6,309 bases of DNA from Bacteroidia bacterium (GTDB lineage Bacteria; Bacteroidota; Bacteroidia; Flavobacteriales; Flavobacteriaceae). The position numbers and the translations under genes are program-made. The first letter of the stretch is position 1; every line of letters begins with the position of its first letter. Shown piece by piece: positions 1-5,505 of this stretch. The notes under the pieces are model-generated. The model had not been told where the DNA came from. It saw nothing but the letters and a program-made list of their open reading frames with translations, and searched no databases. The DNA lies in NCBI GenBank assembly GCA_030425715.1, contig JAUIAA010000129.1, positions 1 through 6,309 of the forward strand. The letters are read 5' to 3'.

Positions 1-459
1 ATTATAGAAAAGCATGGTAAACCTGATGTAATTGCTGGAGTGGCAACTGGTGCCATAGCCATTGGCGTTTTAGTAGCGCAAGAATTAGGTGTACCTTTTA
101 TCTATGTTCGGCCTGAACCAAAAAAGCATGGTCGTCAAAATCAAATTGAAGGATTTTTAGATAAAGGTCAAAATGTGGTAGTTGTTGAAGATTTAATTAG
201 CACAGGTAAAAGTAGCTTAAATGCAGTAAAAGCATTACAAGAAACCGATACACAAGTTAAAGGTATGGTTGCCATATTTAATTACGGTTTCGCTGTTGCG
301 GATGAAAATTTTGAAAAGGCGGGTGTTGAGTTGACAACCTTAAGTAATTATGACAATCTTTTACAACAAGCTTTAGATACCAATTATATTACCGAAAAAG
401 AAATGAATACATTGCAATCTTGGCGCATTAGCCCAAGTGAGTGGAATCCGAAAAAATAG
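1..459 (+). CDS. pyrE: Orotate phosphoribosyltransferase, 3' part (start outside window)
   Basis: PyrE transfers the ribose-phosphate of PRPP to orotate to make OMP in cytosolic de novo pyrimidine synthesis. The frame is open from base 1, giving 152 residues before the TAG at 457-459. Family members are about 210 residues, so roughly 60 N-terminal residues lie upstream. A GTG at 40 is an internal valine codon, because good family sequence (DVIAGVATGA) runs across it. The mobile catalytic loop is visible as VRPEPKKHG (Arg codon at 109, KKHG at 121-132). The PRPP-binding motif VVVVEDLISTGKSS spans 175-216, and the C-terminal LQSWR segment is family-like. The loop and end resemble the Bacillus-type enzyme more than the E. 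coli type, with Pro where E. coli has Lys100. The gene is followed after 7 nt by the SRPBCC gene and probably shares its transcript. Confidence 0.96.
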   Translation: MIEKHGKPDVIAGVATGAIAIGVLVAQELGVPFIYVRPEPKKHGRQNQIEGFLDKGQNVVVVEDLISTGKSSLNAVKALQETDTQVKGMVAIFNYGFAVADENFEKAGVELTTLSNYDNLLQQALDTNYITEKEMNTLQSWRISPSEWNPKK

Positions 460-466
460 CTTACAA

Positions 467-856
467 ATGAATTTAGAAAGCCCAAAAGTAACTGTTAAAA
501 AATCAAAACAAGAAATTGTTGATTTTTTATCTAAAGTGGAAAATTTTGAAAAAATAATGCCCGAAAATATAGATAAATTTGAATCACAAGGAAACTCATT
601 TTTATTTGCTTTAAAAGGTATGCCAGAAATTAGATTGAAAATTGCCGAGCAAAGTGATCCTAATAAAATCGTCTTAGAATCTGGAAGTGATAAATTCCCA
701 TTTAGTTTAACCGCTAATATACAAGATGTTGAAAACCAATCTAGTGATGTACAATTGGCCTTTGATGGCAAATTCAATCCTATGATGGCAATGATGGTGA
801 AAAGCCCTTTGCAAAAATTTATCAATACTTTAAGTGGTAATATTGAAAAATTATAG
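467..856 (+). CDS. SRPBCC (START/Bet v1-like) superfamily protein of unknown ligand
   Basis: This is a small cytosolic protein of 129 residues with no signal peptide or membrane segment. The pattern fits an SRPBCC helix-grip fold: an opening strand (KVTVKKSKQEIVDFLS, with a helix near residues 13-22), then the typical phrase VENFEKIMPENI. A run of alternating hydrophobic strands follows, then a long Met-rich C-terminal helix (MMAMMVKSPLQKFINTL, about residues 106-122) that would cover the hydrophobic pocket. Such folds bind lipids or other hydrophobic molecules, but nothing here identifies the ligand or an enzymatic activity. I chose the ATG at 467 over an in-frame GTG at 437, because the GTG would overlap the pyrE end and add ten residues unlike the domain start. 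The gene lies 7 nt after pyrE and is closed by a terminator, so the two are probably co-transcribed. The fold assignment is fairly secure; the role is unknown. Confidence 0.85.
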   Translation: MNLESPKVTVKKSKQEIVDFLSKVENFEKIMPENIDKFESQGNSFLFALKGMPEIRLKIAEQSDPNKIVLESGSDKFPFSLTANIQDVENQSSDVQLAFDGKFNPMMAMMVKSPLQKFINTLSGNIEKL

Positions 857-879
857 CTTAACTATATTTTTTAACTTGT

Positions 880-909
880 AAACTCCTTTTTCTTAAAGGA
901 GTTTTTTTT
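880..909 (+). terminator. Rho-independent terminator after the pyrE-SRPBCC unit
   Basis: A perfect 10-bp stem (AAACTCCTTT at 880-889 paired with AAAGGAGTTT at 895-904) encloses a 5-nt loop (890-894). The 3' arm leads straight into a run of eight T (902-909), then A and five more T. It lies 23 nt after the stop codon of the SRPBCC gene and 24 nt before the SIMPL gene, so it separates the two transcripts. The mirror side has no comparable T-run for the minus strand. Confidence 0.92.
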
Positions 910-933
910 ATTTTTAACTAAATTTAATATCGT

Positions 934-1635
934 ATGAAAAAACTTGTTTGTGTTCTGTTTTTAACAACAGTGATGCTATCCGCGAAAGCGCAAAATAAAA
1001 ATTTTATTGACCAACCTTATATAGAAACTCGCGTTTCCGTAGATACTTTGGTCGCTCCAGATAAAATCTATCTATCTATTCTTATTACAGAAAAAGACAC
1101 CAAAGGCAAAACTTCGGTGGAAGAACTGGAAAATAAAATGGCCAAAGAATTAAAATCCTTAAACATTGATATTAAAAAACAGCTAAAATTAAACGATCTA
1201 TCGAGTAATTTTAAAAAATACTTTTTAAAGAAACAAGATGTTTTAAAAAGTAAATCCTATAGTTTAGAAGTTTTTGATGCCAAAACAGCTGGTGCTGTGA
1301 TTGTAGCCTTAGAGCAAATTGGGGTTGGCAATGTGAATTTAGAAAAAACCGAATACTCTAAAATGGACAATCTAACTCTGGCTTTAAAAAAGACAGCAAT
1401 GGTAAAAGCAAAAAATCAAGCAAAAATAATGTTAAGTGCAGTTGGTCAAAATTTGGGTGCTGTGATTCATATTTCTGATGTTAATAATCAAGTATACAGG
1501 TATTTGCAAGGCAAAGCTGCTGGTATACAAGTTTATGATGCTGCGCCTGCTGCAGAAAACTACAAACCTATTGCAATAGAATTTGACAAAATTAAAGTAG
1601 AAACTGAACTTTATGTAAAGTTTAAAATTGACTGA
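934..1635 (+). CDS. Secreted SIMPL-domain (DUF541, YggE-like) protein
   Basis: The product has 233 residues. It begins with a signal peptide: Lys2-Lys3, a hydrophobic core at about residues 4-15, and a likely signal peptidase I site after AKA (Ala19/Gln20). No lipobox Cys is visible, so it should be soluble in the periplasm or exported. The mature part opens with a SIMPL-type strand (YIETRVSVDTLVAPDKIYLSI) and carries the conserved late helix region (ALKKTAMVKAKNQAKIMLSAVG) and the closing strand (KVETELYVKFKI). SIMPL proteins, such as E. coli YggE, have no settled biochemical function; oxidative or envelope stress roles have been proposed. An unusual insertion near residues 186-210 includes LQGKAAGIQV (1504-1533), discussed in the findings. 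The ATG at 934 follows an A/T-rich leader without a Shine-Dalgarno sequence. The gene is bounded by a terminator upstream and convergent birA downstream, so it is probably monocistronic. Confidence 0.88.
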   Translation: MKKLVCVLFLTTVMLSAKAQNKNFIDQPYIETRVSVDTLVAPDKIYLSILITEKDTKGKTSVEELENKMAKELKSLNIDIKKQLKLNDLSSNFKKYFLKKQDVLKSKSYSLEVFDAKTAGAVIVALEQIGVGNVNLEKTEYSKMDNLTLALKKTAMVKAKNQAKIMLSAVGQNLGAVIHISDVNNQVYRYLQGKAAGIQVYDAAPAAENYKPIAIEFDKIKVETELYVKFKID

Positions 1636-2367
1636 TTAGAGGTAGGTAACCTCTTTAAATTGGTAAGATTTTACTGTTTTATCTAGATTTTCCAATTGTA
1701 ATTCCCCCTTTTGATTCACACCTATAATTTTGGCTTGAAAAGAAAGTTTTTGGGTGTTTTGGTAGGTTGCTACTGTATTTTTTTGAAAAAGATTGGATTC
1801 ATAATTTTGATGTAATTCTTCAAAAGACCCATTTTTTAATAGTTCGATTTGAATTTTTAATGCGTCCACCAATTTTATCAATAATCCATCTCGGTTGATT
1901 TCCTCTTTGAGTTGGTTTTTCATCGAAATTGCATTTGGCACATTTTTAGAAAACATTTCTTGGTTTACATTTAATCCTATACCAATAATGGATTGATTTA
2001 TCCATTCATTTCTCAGAGTGTTTTCTATTAAAATTCCACATATTTTTTTACCTACTGACATTATGTCGTTTGGCCATTTTACTTTTAGGTCTGGAACTTC
2101 ATACTCCTTTAATGTATTAAAAACAGCGTTAGAAACTGCACAATTTAGGTGAAAATGATTTGCAATATTAAGTGTATCAAACTCTACTAATATACTAGTT
2201 ATTAAATTCTTACCTTTGTCAGACTCCCAAATTGTTTGCCTCTGCCCTCTACCAGAAGTTTGGTATTCTGCGGTAACCACTGTCCAACTTTTGGCCGCAT
2301 CGTTTTTAACCATTTCTTTTAAATAGTTGTTGGTAGAATTAATGGCATCAAGTTTGACTAATCTCAT
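1636..2367 (-). CDS. birA: Biotin--[acetyl-CoA-carboxylase] ligase, monofunctional (no HTH domain)
   Basis: The enzyme activates biotin with ATP to biotinyl-AMP and attaches it to the acceptor lysine of biotin carrier domains, such as that of acetyl-CoA carboxylase. The 243-residue protein begins at the catalytic domain (LDAINSTNNYLKE, with the STN motif at 11-13). It therefore lacks the N-terminal winged-helix repressor domain of E. coli BirA and should not regulate biotin genes by binding DNA. Visible motifs are SGRGQRQTIW (38-47, adenylate-binding loop), KWPND (97-101), KKICGILIE with the likely catalytic Lys108, and GIGLNVN (129-135). A short C-terminal SH3-like part follows (about 190-243). 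The GRG loop differs from the usual GRGRRG form (see findings). The ATG at 2367 matches the normal family start. The gene is divergent from rsfS, and its TAA abuts the stop codon of the SIMPL gene. Confidence 0.94.
   Translation of the reverse strand: MRLVKLDAINSTNNYLKEMVKNDAAKSWTVVTAEYQTSGRGQRQTIWESDKGKNLITSILVEFDTLNIANHFHLNCAVSNAVFNTLKEYEVPDLKVKWPNDIMSVGKKICGILIENTLRNEWINQSIIGIGLNVNQEMFSKNVPNAISMKNQLKEEINRDGLLIKLVDALKIQIELLKNGSFEELHQNYESNLFQKNTVATYQNTQKLSFQAKIIGVNQKGELQLENLDKTVKSYQFKEVTYL
1638..1654. terminator. Possible weak bidirectional terminator hairpin at the convergent gene ends
   Basis: AGAGGT (1638-1643) pairs with ACCTCT (1649-1654) around a 5-nt loop. An overlapping alternative is AGGT-A-ACCT (1644-1652). 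The hairpin lies over the last codons and stop of birA, just past the stop of the SIMPL gene. Only TTT follows on the plus side and no T-run follows on the minus side, so it does not meet the usual intrinsic-terminator pattern. It is listed because it is the only hairpin I saw where both transcripts must end. Confidence 0.3.
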
Positions 2368-2378
2368 ATATAATAATG

Positions 2379-2404
2379 CAAAATATCAAGGTCTAAAATG
2401 GCAA
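2379..2404 (-). promoter_or_regulatory. Weak candidate promoter for birA
   Basis: Read on the minus strand, TTG (2404-2402) is followed after 16 nt by TATTTTG (2385-2379). This is close to the Bacteroidota pattern TTG...TAnnTTTG but one base short in the -7 element. Only 11 nt separate it from the birA ATG, so the transcript would have almost no leader. It is the best match on this strand within the divergent spacer, but it may be chance in such A/T-rich DNA. Confidence 0.2.
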
Positions 2405-2412
2405 AAATGTGA

Positions 2413-2420
2413 TACATTTG
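2413..2420 (+). promoter_or_regulatory. Candidate -7 element (TACATTTG) for the rsfS-ftsH-LUD-cdsA operon
   Basis: TACATTTG is an exact match to the Bacteroidota -7 consensus TAnnTTTG. It ends 22 nt before the rsfS ATG, which would leave a leader of roughly 15 nt. No clear TTG -33 element is found 17-23 nt upstream, which lowers confidence. The position in a 75-bp divergent spacer, where an operon promoter is needed, supports it. The same octamer appears before the LUD gene. Confidence 0.45.
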
Positions 2421-2442
2421 CAAGAAATATTTAAAATACTTA

Positions 2443-2814
2443 ATGGCAAAAAAAAATGTAAATCCAGATCTTCTAATTACCTCTATTATTAAGGGAATTG
2501 AAGAAGTTAAAGGTGAAAATATTACCATTCTAGACTTAAGAGAAATTGAAAATACCGTTTGCGACTACTTCGTTATCTGTGATGGGAATTCCAACACACA
2601 AGTAAATGCAATTTCTGGCTCTATTCAAAAAATCGTTAGTAAAACACAAAAAGACAAACCTTGGCATGTAGAAGGCGAAGATAATGCAGAATGGGTTTTA
2701 TTAGACTACGTAAATGTTGTAGTACATGTTTTTCAAAAGAATATCCGCGAATTTTATAATTTAGAAGGTTTGTGGGGAGATGCCAAAATCACCAATATTG
2801 AAAATGCCTATTAA
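2443..2814 (+). CDS. rsfS: Ribosome silencing factor RsfS
   Basis: RsfS binds protein uL14 (RplN) on the large ribosomal subunit and blocks joining with the small subunit, which reduces translation under nutrient limitation. The 123-residue length is normal. Family features are all present: the N-terminal helix (LLITSIIKGIEEVKG), ILDLREIE, DYFVICDGNSNTQ (41-53), PWHVEGEDNAEWVLLDY (73-89), VVVHVF (92-97) and REFYNLEGLWGDA (102-114). The ATG at 2443 is preceded by A/T-rich sequence without a Shine-Dalgarno. The first codons contain a run of nine A (2448-2456). It is the first gene of the rightward series and lies 21 nt before ftsH. Older names for the family are YbeB, Iojap-like and DUF143. Confidence 0.95.
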   Translation: MAKKNVNPDLLITSIIKGIEEVKGENITILDLREIENTVCDYFVICDGNSNTQVNAISGSIQKIVSKTQKDKPWHVEGEDNAEWVLLDYVNVVVHVFQKNIREFYNLEGLWGDAKITNIENAY

Positions 2815-2835
2815 AGTAATACCTATTTGAAATTG

Positions 2836-4863
2836 ATGAAAAAAGACAAAAACAACAAAGAGAAAGAGACAAATAATCCAATAAAACAGTTTAATTTTAA
2901 ATTTAACTTTTACTGGATTTATGGAATTATTTTTGCATTACTTATTGGATATCAACTGCTAAACAGTTCTGAATTAAGCAGCAATAAGTTAACTCAAAAT
3001 GAATTTAAAACCATTTTAAACGATAACGATATAGATAAAATCGTTATTGTAAATAGCGATGTTGCGCAACTTACGATAAAGAAAGAAGCATTAAGTAAAG
3101 ATATTTATAAAAAGAACCAAAGCCCTTCTTTTTTAAACCAAAATGGTGCCGTTTATATATATGATTTTGGGGACTTACAAAATTTTGAAAACGATTTAAA
3201 AGAAGCCAAAAAAGAACATCAATTAGACTTTGATAAGGATAATATTACCCAAACAAGCTTTTTAGACTCCTTTTTGGTTTGGTTGCCATTTATTTTCTTA
3301 ATCGCTTTATGGATCTTTTTTATGAAAAGAATGTCTGGCGGTGGCGCAGGAGGGCCAGGTGGCCAAATATTTAATATTGGTAAATCAAAGGCCAAAGTTT
3401 TTGATCAAAACACATCGGTTAAAACTTCTTTTAAAGATGTAGCTGGTTTAGAAGGTGCAAAAGAAGAAGTGCAAGAAATAGTAGATTTTTTAAAAAAACC
3501 AGATAAATACACCTCTTTAGGAGGAAAAATACCTAAAGGAGCTTTATTAGTAGGACCTCCAGGAACGGGTAAAACATTATTGGCAAAAGCGGTTGCCGGC
3601 GAAGCTGGTGTACCCTTCTTTTCCTTATCTGGATCTGATTTTGTTGAGATGTTTGTAGGAGTAGGTGCTTCTCGAGTTAGAGATCTTTTTAAACAAGCTG
3701 CCCAAAAATCGCCTTCCATTATTTTTATTGATGAAATTGATGCTATAGGTAGAGCAAGAGGTAAGAATAGTTTAACTGGCGGAAATGATGAAAGAGAAAA
3801 CACACTAAACCAGTTACTTACTGAAATGGATGGTTTTGGTACCGATGTTAATGTAATTGTTATTGCTGCAACCAACAGAGCCGATGTTTTAGATAAAGCA
3901 CTAATGCGTGCGGGTAGGTTTGACCGACAAATTTACGTAGACTTACCAGATAGAAATGAGCGTAAGGAGATTTTTGAAGTGCACATCAAACCTTTAAAAC
4001 TAGCCAAAGATGTAAATTTGGATTTCTTATCTAAACAAACCCCTGGATTTTCAGGTGCAGATATTGCAAATGTTTGTAACGAAGCAGCATTGGTAGCCGC
4101 AAGAGAAGATAAAAAGAAAGTACATCATGCAGATTTCTTAGCCGCTGTGGACAGAATTGTAGGCGGTTTAGAAAAGAAAAATAAAATTATAACACCTAAA
4201 GAAAGAAAAACCATTGCTTTTCACGAAGCTGGTCATGCTACCGCGAGTTGGATGTTAGAACATGCTGCTCCTTTGGTAAAAGTTACCATAGTTCCTAGAG
4301 GGAAATCATTAGGGGCGGCTTGGTATTTGCCAGAAGAAAGACAAATTGTAGAAACGGATCAAATGTTAGATGAAATGTGTGCTACTTTAGCAGGAAGAGC
4401 TGCTGAAAAGGTAATGTTTAACAAAATCTCAACTGGTGCCTTAAATGATTTGGAAAAAGTAACCAAGCAAGCAAGAGCTATTGTTAGCGTTTATGGGCTG
4501 AATGATAAAATTGGAAATATTACTTATTACGATTCTTCAGGTCAATCAGAATATAATTTCACAAAACCCTATAGTGAAAATACTGCTCAAATTATTGATA
4601 AAGAAGTATCAGATATTATTGAAAAACAATATTTAAGAGCAATTAAAATACTAGAAGATCATAAAAAAGAATTGGTTGAATTGGCTGAAATTCTAATTGA
4701 AAAAGAAGTTATTTTTGAAGATGATTTGAAAAAAATATTTGGTGTAAGGCCTTACCAAACCGAATTGGAAGCTCCTGACCAAGAAAAAACTATTGATACG
4801 GAAGCCAAAATAGAAGATAAAAATGTAGATGCAGAAGAATTAGAAAAAGATTCTTCAAAATAA
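2836..4863 (+). CDS. ftsH: ATP-dependent zinc metalloprotease FtsH
   Basis: FtsH is a hexameric inner-membrane AAA+ protease that extracts and degrades membrane and short-lived cytosolic proteins. The 675-residue product starts at the ATG at 2836; a TTG at 2827 is in frame but gives only three extra residues. Order of parts: charged cytosolic N-terminus; TM1 (about 27-42); periplasmic FtsH_ext domain (about 43-145); TM2 (about 146-163); Gly-rich linker; AAA+ module from DVAG (201-204). The AAA+ module has Walker A GPPGTGKT (240-247), pore motif MFVG with Phe273, Walker B IIFIDE (Asp299, Glu300), TNR (346-348) and arginine fingers Arg361 and Arg364 in GRFDR. The M41 protease domain has zinc motif HEAGH (463-467, catalytic Glu464) and third ligand Asp538 in STGALND. 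The last 30 or so residues form a highly charged Asp/Glu/Lys tail, probably disordered. Every catalytic residue is present, so it should be active. Confidence 0.98.
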   Translation: MKKDKNNKEKETNNPIKQFNFKFNFYWIYGIIFALLIGYQLLNSSELSSNKLTQNEFKTILNDNDIDKIVIVNSDVAQLTIKKEALSKDIYKKNQSPSFLNQNGAVYIYDFGDLQNFENDLKEAKKEHQLDFDKDNITQTSFLDSFLVWLPFIFLIALWIFFMKRMSGGGAGGPGGQIFNIGKSKAKVFDQNTSVKTSFKDVAGLEGAKEEVQEIVDFLKKPDKYTSLGGKIPKGALLVGPPGTGKTLLAKAVAGEAGVPFFSLSGSDFVEMFVGVGASRVRDLFKQAAQKSPSIIFIDEIDAIGRARGKNSLTGGNDERENTLNQLLTEMDGFGTDVNVIVIAATNRADVLDKALMRAGRFDRQIYVDLPDRNERKEIFEVHIKPLKLAKDVNLDFLSKQTPGFSGADIANVCNEAALVAAREDKKKVHHADFLAAVDRIVGGLEKKNKIITPKERKTIAFHEAGHATASWMLEHAAPLVKVTIVPRGKSLGAAWYLPEERQIVETDQMLDEMCATLAGRAAEKVMFNKISTGALNDLEKVTKQARAIVSVYGLNDKIGNITYYDSSGQSEYNFTKPYSENTAQIIDKEVSDIIEKQYLRAIKILEDHKKELVELAEILIEKEVIFEDDLKKIFGVRPYQTELEAPDQEKTIDTEAKIEDKNVDAEELEKDSSK

Positions 4864-4877
4864 CCCTACTGTTTTTG

Positions 4878-4885
4878 TACATTTG
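4878..4885 (+). promoter_or_regulatory. Candidate internal -7 element (TACATTTG) before the LUD gene
   Basis: TACATTTG, an exact TAnnTTTG match, lies in the 41-nt gap between ftsH and the LUD gene and ends 19 nt before the LUD ATG. It is the same octamer, at a similar distance, as the one before rsfS. No convincing TTG -33 element is visible upstream; that sequence is the end of ftsH. It could give the LUD-cdsA pair extra transcription independent of ftsH. Confidence 0.35.
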
Positions 4886-4904
4886 AATATTGACAATTTT
4901 ATTT

Positions 4905-5501
4905 ATGAGTTTTTTCGATAAGATTTTTAAAAATAAATTTATTTCATCTAAAAAAGAAGCAGAACCAATTGCTGAAGAAAAAGACGACCTTTCTATTGAT
5001 GAAAAATTTGTACAAAAATTTATCCACAAAGGTGGGAAGTTTTTGTACTGTACGGATGCTGAAGAGACTAAAAAAAATCTAAAGCAAATTCTACAAGAAA
5101 ATCAATGGAATAATGTGGTTAGTTTTCATAGTGATTTACAAGCAATTCTAACCAATATACAGAGTGCTAAAACAGAAAATTTAATCCAAAATTTACCTTT
5201 TTTTACTTATTGCGAATCTTTAATTGCAGAAGATGGTGCCATTATGTTTTCATCCAACCAACTAAAAGACAAGAAGTTAAAAGATTTTTCTAATAATTTT
5301 ATTGTGTTGGCAAAAACCAGTCAAATTGTTAAAGATACTCGCGAAGGTATTGCTGGTATTCGTAATCGTTCTGAAAAAAATTCTGCAACAATTATTAGTT
5401 CTGTTAAAAACTATTTACCACAAGAAAATAATACCGATTTTATGAGCTATGGCAATACAAATAGTAAAACCTTATATTTACTTTTATTAGAAGATTTATA
5501 G
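4905..5501 (+). CDS. LUD-domain (LutC/YkgG-like) protein of unknown role
   Basis: The 198-residue protein has no signal peptide or membrane segment and should be cytosolic. An amphipathic, Lys-rich N-terminus (MSFFDKIFKNK) and an acidic linker precede the domain. The LUD fold starts near residue 32 (FVQKFIHKGGKFLYC). It continues through CESLIAEDGAIMFSS (103-117), which corresponds to the IAETGT-type strand of LutC, then FIVLAKTSQIVKD and a last strand YGNTNSKTLYLLLLEDL (182-198). LutC belongs to the LutABC lactate oxidation complex, but no lutA or lutB is nearby. The usual LutC ending (GPSRTADIE-like) is replaced by NTNSKTLYL, so a lactate role should not be assumed. The ATG at 4905 is preferred over an in-frame TTG at 4890. 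Only 4 nt separate its stop from cdsA, which suggests translational coupling. Family call fairly secure, function unknown. Confidence 0.85.
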   Translation: MSFFDKIFKNKFISSKKEAEPIAEEKDDLSIDEKFVQKFIHKGGKFLYCTDAEETKKNLKQILQENQWNNVVSFHSDLQAILTNIQSAKTENLIQNLPFFTYCESLIAEDGAIMFSSNQLKDKKLKDFSNNFIVLAKTSQIVKDTREGIAGIRNRSEKNSATIISSVKNYLPQENNTDFMSYGNTNSKTLYLLLLEDL

Positions 5502-5505
5502 ATTC

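Noticed and set aside
437..466. GTG at 437 as the start of the SRPBCC gene
   Set aside because: It would overlap the pyrE end by 23 nt and add ten residues with no fit to the domain. The ATG at 467 is a normal start.
373..825. Minus-strand open frame of 150 codons across the pyrE end and the SRPBCC gene
   Set aside because: It lies antisense to two well-supported genes, has no recognisable domain, and its Ser/Phe/Leu-rich, low-complexity translation is typical of the reverse of A-rich coding sequence.
919..926. TAAATTTA as a -7 promoter element for the SIMPL gene
   Set aside because: It lacks the final G, lies only 7 nt before the ATG, and has no TTG at the right distance upstream. I could not identify this gene's promoter.
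2398..2412. Mini open frame ATG GCA AAA ATG TGA upstream of rsfS, echoing the first codons of rsfS
   Set aside because: It lies upstream of the candidate -7 element, so it would not be in the transcript. Similarity of ATGGCAAAA strings is weak evidence in A-rich DNA.
2827..2835. TTG at 2827 as the ftsH start
   Set aside because: It adds only three residues, and an ATG at 2836 opens the usual charged N-terminus. TTG starts need stronger support than is present.
3405..3875. Minus-strand open frame inside ftsH
   Set aside because: It is antisense to the most conserved part of the AAA+ module. Its openness follows from codon bias in ftsH, and the product resembles no family.
4890..4904. TTG at 4890 as the start of the LUD gene
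   Set aside because: It adds five residues, lies almost on the expected transcription start of the candidate promoter, and is weaker than the ATG at 4905.
4790..5029. Minus-strand open frame across the ftsH-LUD junction
   Set aside because: It has a hydrophobic, Leu/Phe-rich translation, but it overlaps two real genes and lacks a promoter or recognisable domain.
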